Shown: piece after piece, positions 1 to 5,193 of the stretch
Position numbering within the stretch: position 1 is the stretch's first letter
Layout of the letters: each line of letters starts with the position of its first letter
Source of the DNA: Chloroflexota bacterium
Lineage (GTDB): Bacteria > Chloroflexota > Anaerolineae > UBA7937 > B3-Chlor
DNA length: 5,193 nt
Assembly: GCA_030616025.1 (NCBI GenBank)
Contig: JAUWYD010000106.1
Span: 1 to 5,193 of the forward strand
Reading direction: 5' to 3'
The notes under the pieces: generated by a model
Told to the model about the DNA's origin: nothing
The model's input: only the letters and a program-made list of their open reading frames with translations
Database searches by the model: none
Made by a program: the position numbers and the translations under genes

Positions 1-1
1 G

Positions 2-283
2 GTCTACCTGATCGGCGTGCCCACCCACGTCGCAGTCGGCACTGATCTGTTCGAGATCGTCATCTCGGCGGGGTTTGGGACAGTGACCCACGCTCTCAAA
101 GGCAACGTTGACATCCTGATGGCACTAGTCATGAATACCGGCGCGGTCATCGGAGCCCAGATCGGAGCGGCATTAACCCGTTTCTTAGTCGGCCCGCGCA
201 TCCGCTTCTTGTTCTCCTTTCTGCCTATGCTCGGAGCGACGCTGGTCATTCTGAGGTTGCTTGGTGTGATGGGGGGGCACTAA
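2..283 (+). CDS. TauE/SafE-family permease (sulfite/organosulfonate exporter type), C-terminal part
   Basis: The reading frame is open from the window edge and ends at TAA 281-283, so the 5' part is missing and 93 residues remain. The fragment is hydrophobic, with three likely membrane segments near residues 10-32, 38-62 and 67-90. The stretch with T14-D15 ('AVGTDLF'), the G26/H30 region and 'GAQIGA' (residues 51-56) matches the second-half repeat of the TauE/SafE family (older name DUF81). Members are inner-membrane carriers proposed to export sulfite, sulfoacetate or related anions; the substrate cannot be told from this piece. An in-frame GTG at 17 is not a credible start because family-like sequence continues upstream of it. 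The universal stress protein gene starts 37 bases downstream on the same strand, so co-transcription is likely. The family call is fairly sure; the sulfur role is inferred from the family name. Confidence 0.85.
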   Translation, partial: VYLIGVPTHVAVGTDLFEIVISAGFGTVTHALKGNVDILMALVMNTGAVIGAQIGAALTRFLVGPRIRFLFSFLPMLGATLVILRLLGVMGGH

Positions 284-320
284 ACGACTTGACACCAGTG
301 CACTATACAGGAATAGAACT

Positions 321-1139
321 ATGAAGATGCTGATTGTTGCAGTTGACTCGCACCAATACCAGGCAACCCTGCGATTTGGGTCGGAGGTGGCCAAGGCGTT
401 GTCGGCCGATACGACCCTGCTCGGCGTGCTGAAAAAGGGGCAGAAAGGCAAGGGGTTGCAGAGCGCGGTAGACACGGCTGCCCAGGAGTTGGCTGATCTC
501 GGGCTAACCGCCCGAGTGCGTATTGACGCAAATCAGCCTCAGCAGATTGTGGTGACTGAACTTGAACGCGACACGTACGATCTGGTGGCCGTCGGCGCTC
601 CAGACTCTCAGCAAATCAGTCACGCTCTCCTCGGTCTGGTGAGCAGCATTGAACGGGCGGCGAACTTTGTGCTTGTGGTCAAAGGGGATCGGCCCAACCT
701 ATCGCGAGTGCTAATCTGTTCGTCGGGTACCGAGTATAGCCGCCTGCCTGTTCAGACTGGCGCAGATGTGGCCAGTGGCGCTGGGGCACAGGTTACCCTG
801 CTGCACGTGCTAGACCCTATGCCGATCATGTACACAGGACTGGAGCGGATGGAGCAAACGATGGCCGAGTTCCTTCAGACCGACACAGAGCAGGCCAAAG
901 AGGTGAAGTGGGCTCTGCGCACTGTGCAAGCTCAATGCAAGCTTGTGGAACTAGAGCTGCGACGAGGGATCGTGGGGGACGAGATCCTCCGGGAGAGCGA
1001 GGTCGGCGACTATGATCTGATCGTCCTGGGGTCCTCTCGCTCGGGAGCCGGTCTCGCCCGTGTGCTGCTGGGCGACGTCACCGGCGGGCTGATTATTCAC
1101 GCCCAACGGCCGGTCTTGGTGGTCCGCTCCAGATCTTGA
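321..1139 (+). CDS. Universal stress protein, tandem UspA domains
   Basis: The 272-residue product holds two Usp folds. Domain 1 is about residues 1-122, opening with the typical strand 'MLIVAVD' (D9) and ending at 'NFVLVVK'. Domain 2 is about 128-272, opening with 'RVLICSS' and ending 'RPVLVVRS'. The double length is common among soluble tandem Usp proteins. Usp proteins are cytoplasmic stress-response proteins, some of which bind ATP through G-x2-G-x9-G-[S/T]. Here the motif is degraded in both halves: domain 2 has G237, R240 in place of the second Gly, one extra residue before G251, then D252; domain 1 has G92, D95 and G105-L106. ATP binding is therefore doubtful. The ATG at 321 follows AGGA (309-312) at eight bases; an ATG two codons later (327) is also possible. 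The close upstream TauE-type gene suggests one transcript. No partner or inducer can be read from the sequence. Confidence 0.9.
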   Translation: MKMLIVAVDSHQYQATLRFGSEVAKALSADTTLLGVLKKGQKGKGLQSAVDTAAQELADLGLTARVRIDANQPQQIVVTELERDTYDLVAVGAPDSQQISHALLGLVSSIERAANFVLVVKGDRPNLSRVLICSSGTEYSRLPVQTGADVASGAGAQVTLLHVLDPMPIMYTGLERMEQTMAEFLQTDTEQAKEVKWALRTVQAQCKLVELELRRGIVGDEILRESEVGDYDLIVLGSSRSGAGLARVLLGDVTGGLIIHAQRPVLVVRSRS

Positions 1140-1197
1140 ATCCGTAATCCACATCTCCGGAAGTACAACGTCTCCGACCGAGGTCTGTTCTTTCCAG

Positions 1198-1227
1198 CTT
1201 CAACACTGGCAAGCCTTTGCCAAGAAG
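1198..1227. terminator. Hairpin in the gap between converging genes, possible terminator
   Basis: The 188 bases at 1140-1327 separate two genes that end toward each other and show no convincing coding sequence. The clearest structure is TGGCAA (1207-1212), a GCCT loop, and TTGCCA (1217-1222), flanked by CTTC (1198-1201) pairing with GAAG (1224-1227). CCAGC (1194-1198) and GCTGG (1234-1238) could close a wider stem instead. No run of T follows on either strand, so it is not a standard intrinsic terminator. A terminator role is inferred from position alone. Confidence 0.25.
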
Positions 1228-1327
1228 GTCGACGCTGGGGAGGTCCGGCTCACACCGATGACGGAAGCCAACCAAATCCCAGGCCTGTCTTCTTCCAGGT
1301 GAGGCCCCTCACAACCGTCTCCTATGT

Positions 1328-1978
1328 TTACGCCTCGCCATTCACTTCGGCTTCGAGGCGATGGAAGAACTCGGCCATAAAGCGGTGACGATCCTCGGCT
1401 ATCTCCCTTGCCGAGCCGGTGAAAAGCGTGTCCTTGATCTGCGAGAGCTTGAAGGCGAATTCGTGGACAGGGGTGTGGTCCGACGAGAGATCCCCGCGGG
1501 CTAGCTCTTTGTTCTCCCGGCGGGCCTGCACGTAGTCATCCTGCACCTCCGCCCACAGCCGCTGGCCCATCAGTCCGCCTATGGCGTAGGCTCGGGCCAC
1601 CCCGGTTGCACCGATGCTGTCCAACTTATCAGCGTCATAGAGCACCTTGGCTTCCAACGTTCGCGGCGCAACGTCCCCGCGAAAGCGGTGGGTGGCGATG
1701 GCGTGTGCTACGGCTTCCACCTTGTCCCCTGGCCAGCCAGCGAGGATTTGACGAGCTTTCTCACCTCCAACCTGTGCGTGACAAACGCCATCTCGTATCT
1801 CTTCGGGCCGACCTATGTCATGGAGCAGGGCGGCGGTCCTCAAGATTTCCATGTCCGCCCCCTCGGCAGTGCCGATGCGCTCGGCCAGGTAGAGAACCCT
1901 CAGGACGTGATGGAAATCGTGAGCCGAATCAGATTCATAATAGTATTTTCGTGCTTGTTCTACGTCGATGACCTGCAA
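1328..1978 (-). CDS. HD-domain phosphohydrolase, YedJ-like
   Basis: The 216-residue product carries the metal-binding pattern of the HD superfamily: 'AHDFHH' (H20, D21, H24), 'LLHDIG' (H53-D54), H67, H97 and 'YDADKLDSIGA' (D115, D117). The order and wording resemble E. coli YedJ from memory ('AHD..H..RV', 'DADRLEALGA.G.AR'). HD proteins of this kind are cytoplasmic, metal-dependent phosphomono- or phosphodiesterases, often acting on nucleotides; the substrate here is unknown. The start shown is TTG at 1978-1976, with a weak GGCGGG (1990-1985) six bases upstream. The frame stays open further upstream and the first internal Met (residue 43) lies past the first metal ligands, so the start is uncertain but cannot be much later. 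It lies 70 bases downstream of the radical SAM gene on the same strand and probably shares its transcript. Confidence 0.87.
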   Translation of the reverse strand: MQVIDVEQARKYYYESDSAHDFHHVLRVLYLAERIGTAEGADMEILRTAALLHDIGRPEEIRDGVCHAQVGGEKARQILAGWPGDKVEAVAHAIATHRFRGDVAPRTLEAKVLYDADKLDSIGATGVARAYAIGGLMGQRLWAEVQDDYVQARRENKELARGDLSSDHTPVHEFAFKLSQIKDTLFTGSAREIAEDRHRFMAEFFHRLEAEVNGEA

Positions 1979-2048
1979 CTCTAACCCGCCGTATTGCCAC
2001 GAGGTCCTGCGATTCCTCGACTCACAGAGGGGGGGATTCCTTGACAGG

Positions 2049-3497
2049 CTAAGTGACGGAGCTTGACTTGGACATGAAGAAGCGCTTCGCGTCGGACAAA
2101 TAAGTGGGCAACCGTCTCCAGAATTCGGGCCTCAGCCCCTTGCGCAAGAGACGTCCGGGCCGCAGGTAGAAGCGGCGATAGGCCTCGTGCCACTTCCGCT
2201 CTGCCAGTTCCGCCGTCACCCCGCCAATCGTGAAACGGGCTTTCTCATCATGAATGGCAAAGTCCCGCCAGTCGTGGCTGAAAAGGTGTCCCCCGTCGAG
2301 GATCATCTGATACAGTTCAGTGCCGGGGAATGGAGCGGCGATCATGAAGTTGGCTAGGTCCGGATCCAGTTCCAGCGCGAGTCTGGTGGTATCCTCCATG
2401 GTCTCCTCGGTCTCTCCTGGCAGGCCGAAGATGAAGAAGCCAATCGTCTCCAGACCAGCTTCCTCCGCGTTGCGGAAGGCCTGGCGCACATCTTCGATCG
2501 TCTGGCCCTTTTTCATGATGTCCAGCACCCTCTGGTTGCCGCTCTCCACACCGAAGCCCACCCTCTTGCAGCCCGCCTCCTTCATCAGTTGGAGAAGCTC
2601 TAGGTCGGTGTTGTCAGCCCTGATTCCATGGATGGTTATCCACGGCACCTGATTCAGTCCTTCATCGATGATGAGGCGGCAAATCTCCTTGGCACGCTTG
2701 ACATCTAGGGTCATCACGTCGTCGGTGACCCCTATCTCCGTCGCTCTCAGTTCCACAACCAGTTTGCGCCACTCGGCAACTACATTCTCGGGTGAGCGGG
2801 GACGCCACAGATTGCCGGTAACTGCCTTGGAGCAGTAGATGCACTGATACGGGCAGCCGCGGGAGGTGATGATGGTATACGCGCGCGCCCCGGGGTCCAG
2901 GCCGTCGGTCCGGGGCTGCAGGTTTGTGTACCGCTTGATCTTGTACAGATGGTGTGCGGGGAAGGGCAAGTTATCCAGGTCCCTGCGAGGCTCACGCGGG
3001 GGATTGTGGAGCGTTTCACCCGTTGCGTCTCGGAAGGAGAGGCCGGCGATTTCATCCCAGCGATCCGATGCGAAGTGTCGCATGCCGGTTTCTACATCCA
3101 GCTGGCCGCGATCCTTCTCCAGCGCCCGCGTGATCTCGATGATGGTGTCCTCAGCCTCGCCACGGACCACCATGTCCACATCTGGCCGCTCTAAGGACTC
3201 ACCGGGCAGAAGCGTAGGGTGGGGGCCGCCTAAGATGGTAATGGCGTCTCGGTCCCGGGCGTCGCGCGCGGCTTCCCAGGCTTCGTGGATGAGAGGAGTG
3301 ACGCTGGTGATGCCCACCAAGTCGAAGCGTTCCTTATCCAGGAGGGTGGTCAGTGGTTCCTTCTCCACTGCCCCATCCCAAAGCTGCACTTCGTGACCTT
3401 CGCCTTCCAGGACAGCGCCAAGATAGCCCAACCCTAAGGGGATGTGTTTACGCGAGCTCCAGGTCTTGGACTCTGGGCTTGCCAGGAGTACTCTCAT
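2049..3497 (-). CDS. B12-binding-type radical SAM protein
   Basis: With the ATG at 3497 the product is 482 residues. Residues 1-125 form a Rossmann-like cobalamin-binding-type domain ('MRVLLASP', 'GLGYLGAVLE', 'LVGIT', 'ILGGPHPT', 'VVRGEAE'). It lacks the DxHxxG histidine, as is usual in this radical SAM class. Residues 207-400 are a radical SAM barrel: C215, C219 and C222 in 'RGCPYQCIYC' bind the 4Fe-4S cluster, followed by 'GFGVESG' (314-320) and 'FGLPGETEET' (357-366). The remainder (to 482) is a basic, helical tail. Such enzymes cleave S-adenosylmethionine and often use cobalamin for methylation or ring chemistry; the substrate is not evident. A GTG at 3530 would add 11 residues but lies inside the likely -10 element and has no ribosome site. 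The ATG has GAGAG seven bases upstream and gives the normal family beginning. The HD gene follows on the same strand. Confidence 0.92.
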   Translation of the reverse strand: MRVLLASPESKTWSSRKHIPLGLGYLGAVLEGEGHEVQLWDGAVEKEPLTTLLDKERFDLVGITSVTPLIHEAWEAARDARDRDAITILGGPHPTLLPGESLERPDVDMVVRGEAEDTIIEITRALEKDRGQLDVETGMRHFASDRWDEIAGLSFRDATGETLHNPPREPRRDLDNLPFPAHHLYKIKRYTNLQPRTDGLDPGARAYTIITSRGCPYQCIYCSKAVTGNLWRPRSPENVVAEWRKLVVELRATEIGVTDDVMTLDVKRAKEICRLIIDEGLNQVPWITIHGIRADNTDLELLQLMKEAGCKRVGFGVESGNQRVLDIMKKGQTIEDVRQAFRNAEEAGLETIGFFIFGLPGETEETMEDTTRLALELDPDLANFMIAAPFPGTELYQMILDGGHLFSHDWRDFAIHDEKARFTIGGVTAELAERKWHEAYRRFYLRPGRLLRKGLRPEFWRRLPTYLSDAKRFFMSKSSSVT

Positions 3498-3520
3498 TTG
3501 CCTGCTCTCGTAGTATGGAG

Positions 3521-3532
3521 ATTCTACCACAG
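3521..3532 (-). promoter_or_regulatory. Extended -10 promoter for the radical SAM/HD unit
   Basis: On the minus strand CTGTGGTAGAAT contains TG-G-TAGAAT, an extended -10 element one base from TGnTATAAT. Transcription would begin near 3514, giving a leader of about 17 bases that includes GAGAG (3509-3505) before the ATG at 3497. No good -35 is visible, which is tolerable with an extended -10. Predicted from sequence only. Confidence 0.5.
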
Positions 3533-3560
3533 CATAGCGCTTTTCGCCATTTCCTCAGTC

Positions 3561-3572
3561 CTGTGATAGAAT
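3561..3572 (+). promoter_or_regulatory. Extended -10 promoter for the hydrolase/deacylase unit
   Basis: CTGTGATAGAAT contains TG-A-TAGAAT (TG at 3564-3565, -10 at 3567-3572). Transcription would begin near 3579, just ahead of GAGGG (3580-3584) and the ATG at 3591, a very short leader. No -35 is recognisable at the expected place (about 3544-3549). Confidence 0.5.
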
Positions 3573-3590
3573 GCGCGATGAGGGCAGGCC

Positions 3591-4253
3591 ATGCCTCTGG
3601 CAGCAGAGAGGGTCTTTTTCGCAAGCAGAGGGGCTATTCCGCTCCAATTGGAGGGTATGCTGCATCGGCCCGGCAATCAGGCAAACCGAGGGCCGGCCGT
3701 GGTACTTTGTCATCCTCACTCTCTGCTGGGTGGCAGTATGCAGGTTCCCGTGATAGTGGCGACAGCGGAAGAGTTGGCGGGCCGTGGGATGATGGCCCTT
3801 CGATTCAACTTCCGGGGAGTTGGCCGTAGTGAGGGGGAGTTCGGAGAGGGCGTCGCCGAAGTCGCGGATGTTGGTGGAGCCGTGGACTTCTTGTTGAGCC
3901 AGAAAGATGTGGATCCGGAGAGGGTCTACCTGATGGGGTACTCGTTCGGTGCCTCTGTAGGATTGCGGCACGTAGAGGAGGATCCTCGCATCGCGGCTAT
4001 CGTAGCACTGTGTCTCCCTTTGGGCTCCATGGCCATAGAGTCCTTCGATCAGGATTTCTGGAACAGCTTCACCAAGCCCAAGCTATTCCTGGCTGGCGAT
4101 AGGGACCATGTCTGTCCTTTGTCCGAGTTGCGGGCTTTGGTGGAGAGTCTGCCAGAGCCCAAGGAACTGATTGTTCTGGAAGGAGCCGACCACTCTCTCT
4201 GGGGCAGGGAAGAGGAGATAGCGCGAGAGATCGCCGGCTTTCTGGCGGGATGA
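3591..4253 (+). CDS. Small alpha/beta hydrolase (COG2945-like)
   Basis: The 220-residue product is a compact, soluble alpha/beta hydrolase with little or no cap. 'LCHPHSLLGGSM' (39-50) is the HPHP-type oxyanion region of this family, and 'RFNFRGVGRSEG' (71-82) is the following strand and loop. 'GYSFGA' (116-121) places the nucleophile at S118, 'GDRDHVCP' (169-176) the acid at D172, and 'GADHSL' (198-203) the base at H201, so the triad is complete. These enzymes are cytoplasmic esterases or lipases of uncertain natural substrate; dienelactone hydrolase and prolyl peptidase relatives are more distant. The ATG at 3591 has GAGGG (3580-3584) six bases upstream. The gene heads a rightward unit, with the deacylase gene starting 76 bases after its stop and only a weak hairpin (GTCTG/CAGAC, 4288-4301) between them. 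The family is sure; the reaction is not. Confidence 0.92.
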   Translation: MPLAAERVFFASRGAIPLQLEGMLHRPGNQANRGPAVVLCHPHSLLGGSMQVPVIVATAEELAGRGMMALRFNFRGVGRSEGEFGEGVAEVADVGGAVDFLLSQKDVDPERVYLMGYSFGASVGLRHVEEDPRIAAIVALCLPLGSMAIESFDQDFWNSFTKPKLFLAGDRDHVCPLSELRALVESLPEPKELIVLEGADHSLWGREEEIAREIAGFLAG

Positions 4254-4315
4254 TGTGGGGCATAGGTCCCGGGAAACACGCGACGCTGTCTGAGTGCAGA
4301 CCATTGATGCGGCAG

Positions 4316-4322
4316 AGGAGGG
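4316..4322 (+). promoter_or_regulatory. Ribosome binding site fixing the deacylase start
   Basis: AGGAGGG lies seven bases before the ATG at 4330, near-ideal in sequence and spacing. It rules out the in-frame GTG at 4294, which sits in the loop of a small stem and has no such site. Confidence 0.85.
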
Positions 4323-4329
4323 CAAGAAG

Positions 4330-4800
4330 ATGGCGGCGAAGCAGAGGTTGGAGAAGTACCTTCAGGAGAAGGGCGTGCGGTTCGACACTATGACTCACGC
4401 GGTGGCCCACACCGCACAGGAGGTGGCGGCGGCGCAGCACGTCCCAGGTAAGCAACTGGCCAAGGTGGTGCTCGTTGATGCCGATGGCCAATTGGTGATG
4501 TTGGTCCTCCCGGCGAGCCAGCGCGTTGAGTTCCCGAAAGTCAAGTCCTTGTTGAAGGCTAAGAAGGTTCGTCTGGCCAGGGAGGAGGAGTTCGGCGGTG
4601 CTTTTACGGACTGCGAAGTGGGCGCCATGCCGCCGTTCGGCAATCTGTACGATCTCCCATGCTATGTGGAGAACTCCCTGGCAGAGGCTGGAGAAATAGT
4701 CTTCAAGGTCGGCAATCACACGACCAGCATGAAGGTAAGATTCTCGGACTACAAGAAGCTGGTCAAGCCTGAGATAGCTGAGTTTGCCGTGCATCTATAG
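4330..4800 (+). CDS. YbaK/EbsC-family aminoacyl-tRNA deacylase
   Basis: The 156-residue product matches the single-domain YbaK/EbsC fold (Pfam YbaK). It opens with a helix ('RLEKYLQEKGV'), then 'THAVAHTAQEVAAAQHVPG' (22-40), the Lys-containing strand 'AKVVLVDADG' (44-53, K45 in the position of the family's key lysine), and 'DCEVGAMPPFGN' (94-105), which lines the substrate pocket. Family members hydrolyse wrongly charged tRNA in trans (for example Cys- or Ala-tRNA-Pro) in the cytoplasm; which tRNA this one edits cannot be decided. Length fits the family. The start at 4330 is set by AGGAGGG at 4316-4322; a GTG at 4294 would add 12 residues without homology. It follows the hydrolase gene in the same direction and probably shares its transcript, though no functional link is evident. 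Confidence 0.92.
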   Translation: MAAKQRLEKYLQEKGVRFDTMTHAVAHTAQEVAAAQHVPGKQLAKVVLVDADGQLVMLVLPASQRVEFPKVKSLLKAKKVRLAREEEFGGAFTDCEVGAMPPFGNLYDLPCYVENSLAEAGEIVFKVGNHTTSMKVRFSDYKKLVKPEIAEFAVHL

Positions 4801-4905
4801 TGGCAGGGAGCCGCTTTGCGATTCCTGGTTTCGATGCGTGTCACCTGTGACTATCGGGTGCCTGGAGCGTCGCCTGACTGGTCACTGAGCTCTAGCTCTT
4901 GCTGC

Positions 4906-5006
4906 CTCGCGACCTCACCGAATCCCCGCGACACACTCCATTCGTGGTTCCCAAGGTGACCGTTCGCTCGGTTCGCCTTGAACGGGGATCCGGAGACGGT
5001 CGTGAG
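4906..5006 (+). repeat. 101-base imperfect hairpin before the MATE gene
   Basis: The outer stem pairs 4906-4914 with 4998-5006 (nine pairs, one G-T), 4915-4916 with 4995-4996, 4918-4920 with 4991-4993, and 4922-4928 with 4983-4989, broken by one bulge and two mismatches: 21 pairs. An inner stem pairs 4952-4959 with 4973-4980 and 4960-4962 with 4969-4971 around a six-base loop TTCGCT. A small CCA-TTCG-TGG stem (4938-4947) may make a third arm. The T-rich stretch at 5007-5017 after the stem would also suit a terminator. It could be a leader RNA, a terminator or a small palindromic repeat element. Confidence 0.6.
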
Positions 5007-5029
5007 TTTCGGTTTCTGGCGCTGATAAT

Positions 5030-5036
5030 GAGGTGA
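5030..5036 (+). promoter_or_regulatory. Ribosome binding site fixing the TTG start of the MATE gene
   Basis: GAGGTGA lies four bases before TTG 5041. In-frame stops TGA, TAA and TGA at 5023-5031 exclude any start further upstream, so the TTG is the first usable start codon. Confidence 0.75.
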
Positions 5037-5040
5037 CTCG

Positions 5041-5193
5041 TTGCGTGAAAGGATCTTGAATTCGAAGCTTGTTCACTACCTGGGGTTGGATCGTAGACTC
5101 CTGGGCATGATAAGCAGCCTGGCCTACCCCGTTGTGCTGGCTAACCTGCTGCAGGCCACGGTGGGCATCATAGATATCTGGATGGTGAGCCGC
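5041..5193 (+). CDS. MATE-family efflux transporter, N-terminal part
   Basis: The frame starts at TTG 5041 and runs off the window; 51 residues are visible. After a short basic leader ('LNSKLVHYLGLDRRLL', 6-21), the first membrane segment starts near residue 23. 'LAYPVVLANLLQATVGIIDIWMVSR' is split by the pattern L27, P30, N35-L36-L37 and D45, which fits the first helix of MATE proteins, where the Asp corresponds to the functional acidic residue of NorM-type carriers. MATE proteins are inner-membrane antiporters that export drugs or other organic cations using Na+ or H+ gradients. Flippases of the wider MOP superfamily are an alternative, since only one helix is seen. The gene lies 240 bases after the deacylase gene, behind the structured leader, so it may be regulated separately. 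Confidence 0.75.
   Translation, partial: MRERILNSKLVHYLGLDRRLLGMISSLAYPVVLANLLQATVGIIDIWMVSR

Larger units (their letters stand above)
3521..3572. repeat. Inverted repeat, 12-base arms, across the divergent promoters
   Basis: Arms 3521-3532 (ATTCTACCACAG) and 3561-3572 (CTGTGATAGAAT) are reverse complements at 11 of 12 positions, with 28 bases between them and the centre at 3546.5. Each arm holds the -10 element of one divergent gene. It may simply be two similar promoters, or a pair of sites for a shared regulator. Confidence 0.7.
4801..5040 (+). promoter_or_regulatory. Structured non-coding leader upstream of the MATE gene, possible cis-regulatory RNA
   Basis: This 240-base gap has no credible gene. 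It holds GTCACCT (4840-4846), complementary to AGGTGAC at 5031-5037 (the MATE ribosome site) and to AGGTGAC at 4954-4960 inside a long hairpin. GTGAC or GTCAC occurs five times (4840, 4847, 4881, 4956, 5033). GGCAG and GAGC (4802-4806, 4808-4811) can pair with GCTC and CTGCC (4895-4898, 4902-4906), though this shares base 4906 with the long hairpin. No clear promoter was found. A regulatory role is inference; the gap could instead only carry the terminator of the deacylase unit. Confidence 0.35.

Noticed and set aside
289..317. TTGACA (289-294) with AATAGA 17 bases later, resembling a promoter for the Usp gene
   Set aside because: Transcription would begin at about 324, inside the coding start, and would skip the AGGA ribosome site; the -10 match is also poor.
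1093..1275. Minus-strand 60-codon frame covering most of the 1140-1275 gap
   Set aside because: It overlaps the end of the Usp gene, has no recognisable domain and no convincing ribosome site.
2866..3396. Plus-strand 176-codon open frame opposite the radical SAM gene
   Set aside because: Its composition is Ser/Arg-rich, as expected of an antisense shadow, and it has no motif.
1..3934. Identical 12-mer GGTCTACCTGAT at 1-12 and 3923-3934
   Set aside because: One exact 12-base repeat is about what chance gives in 5.2 kb; the surrounding sequences are unrelated.
4294..4329. GTG at 4294 as the deacylase start
   Set aside because: It has no ribosome site, while AGGAGGG is ideally placed for ATG 4330 and the extra residues match nothing in the family.
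4069..4794. Minus-strand 241-codon open frame opposite the hydrolase and deacylase genes
   Set aside because: It is antisense to two genes with complete motifs, has no recognisable domain and spans their intergenic gap.
4941..4990. GGTTCG-like stretch suggesting a tRNA T-arm
   Set aside because: No acceptor stem, anticodon arm or CCA end can be arranged around it; the bases are better explained by the hairpin.
5024..5029. GATAAT as a -10 element for the MATE gene
   Set aside because: The start site would fall within the ribosome site GAGGTGA and no -35 is present.

Overview
The window reads as ordinary, densely coding chromosomal DNA from a GC-rich bacterium that uses Shine-Dalgarno sites and tolerates TTG starts. 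The gene set is a TauE/SafE permease, a tandem universal stress protein, a B12-binding-type radical SAM protein, an HD phosphohydrolase, a small alpha/beta hydrolase, a YbaK-type tRNA deacylase and a MATE transporter. It would suit an environmental lineage such as Chloroflexota, but that placement is only an impression; no rRNA or marker gene is present to test it. No mobile element, CRISPR array, rRNA or tRNA was found.

Layout. Positions 2-1139 (+): the 3' end of a TauE/SafE permease, then a two-domain universal stress protein, probably co-transcribed. Positions 1140-1327: a gap between converging genes that holds a modest hairpin. Positions 1328-3497 (-): a radical SAM protein followed by an HD-domain phosphohydrolase, an apparent two-gene leftward unit. 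Positions 3498-3590: a compact divergent promoter region in which two nearly identical extended -10 elements face away from each other as an inverted repeat. Positions 3591-4800 (+): an alpha/beta hydrolase and a YbaK/EbsC-family deacylase, an apparent two-gene rightward unit. Positions 4801-5040: a 240-base non-coding stretch. Positions 5041-5193 (+): the first 51 codons of a MATE-family transporter, starting at TTG and running off the window.

The genes look like several small functional units rather than one pathway. There is export plus stress response on the left, an undefined radical SAM/HD pair in the middle, and hydrolase plus tRNA proofreading on the right.

The most unusual part is non-coding. 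The leader of the MATE gene can fold into a roughly 101-base imperfect hairpin (4906-5006). An upstream GTCACCT (4840-4846) is complementary both to the MATE ribosome binding site and to an identical copy of that site inside the hairpin. This is the arrangement expected of a switching leader RNA, but no known riboswitch class was recognised and the proposal rests on hand folding only.
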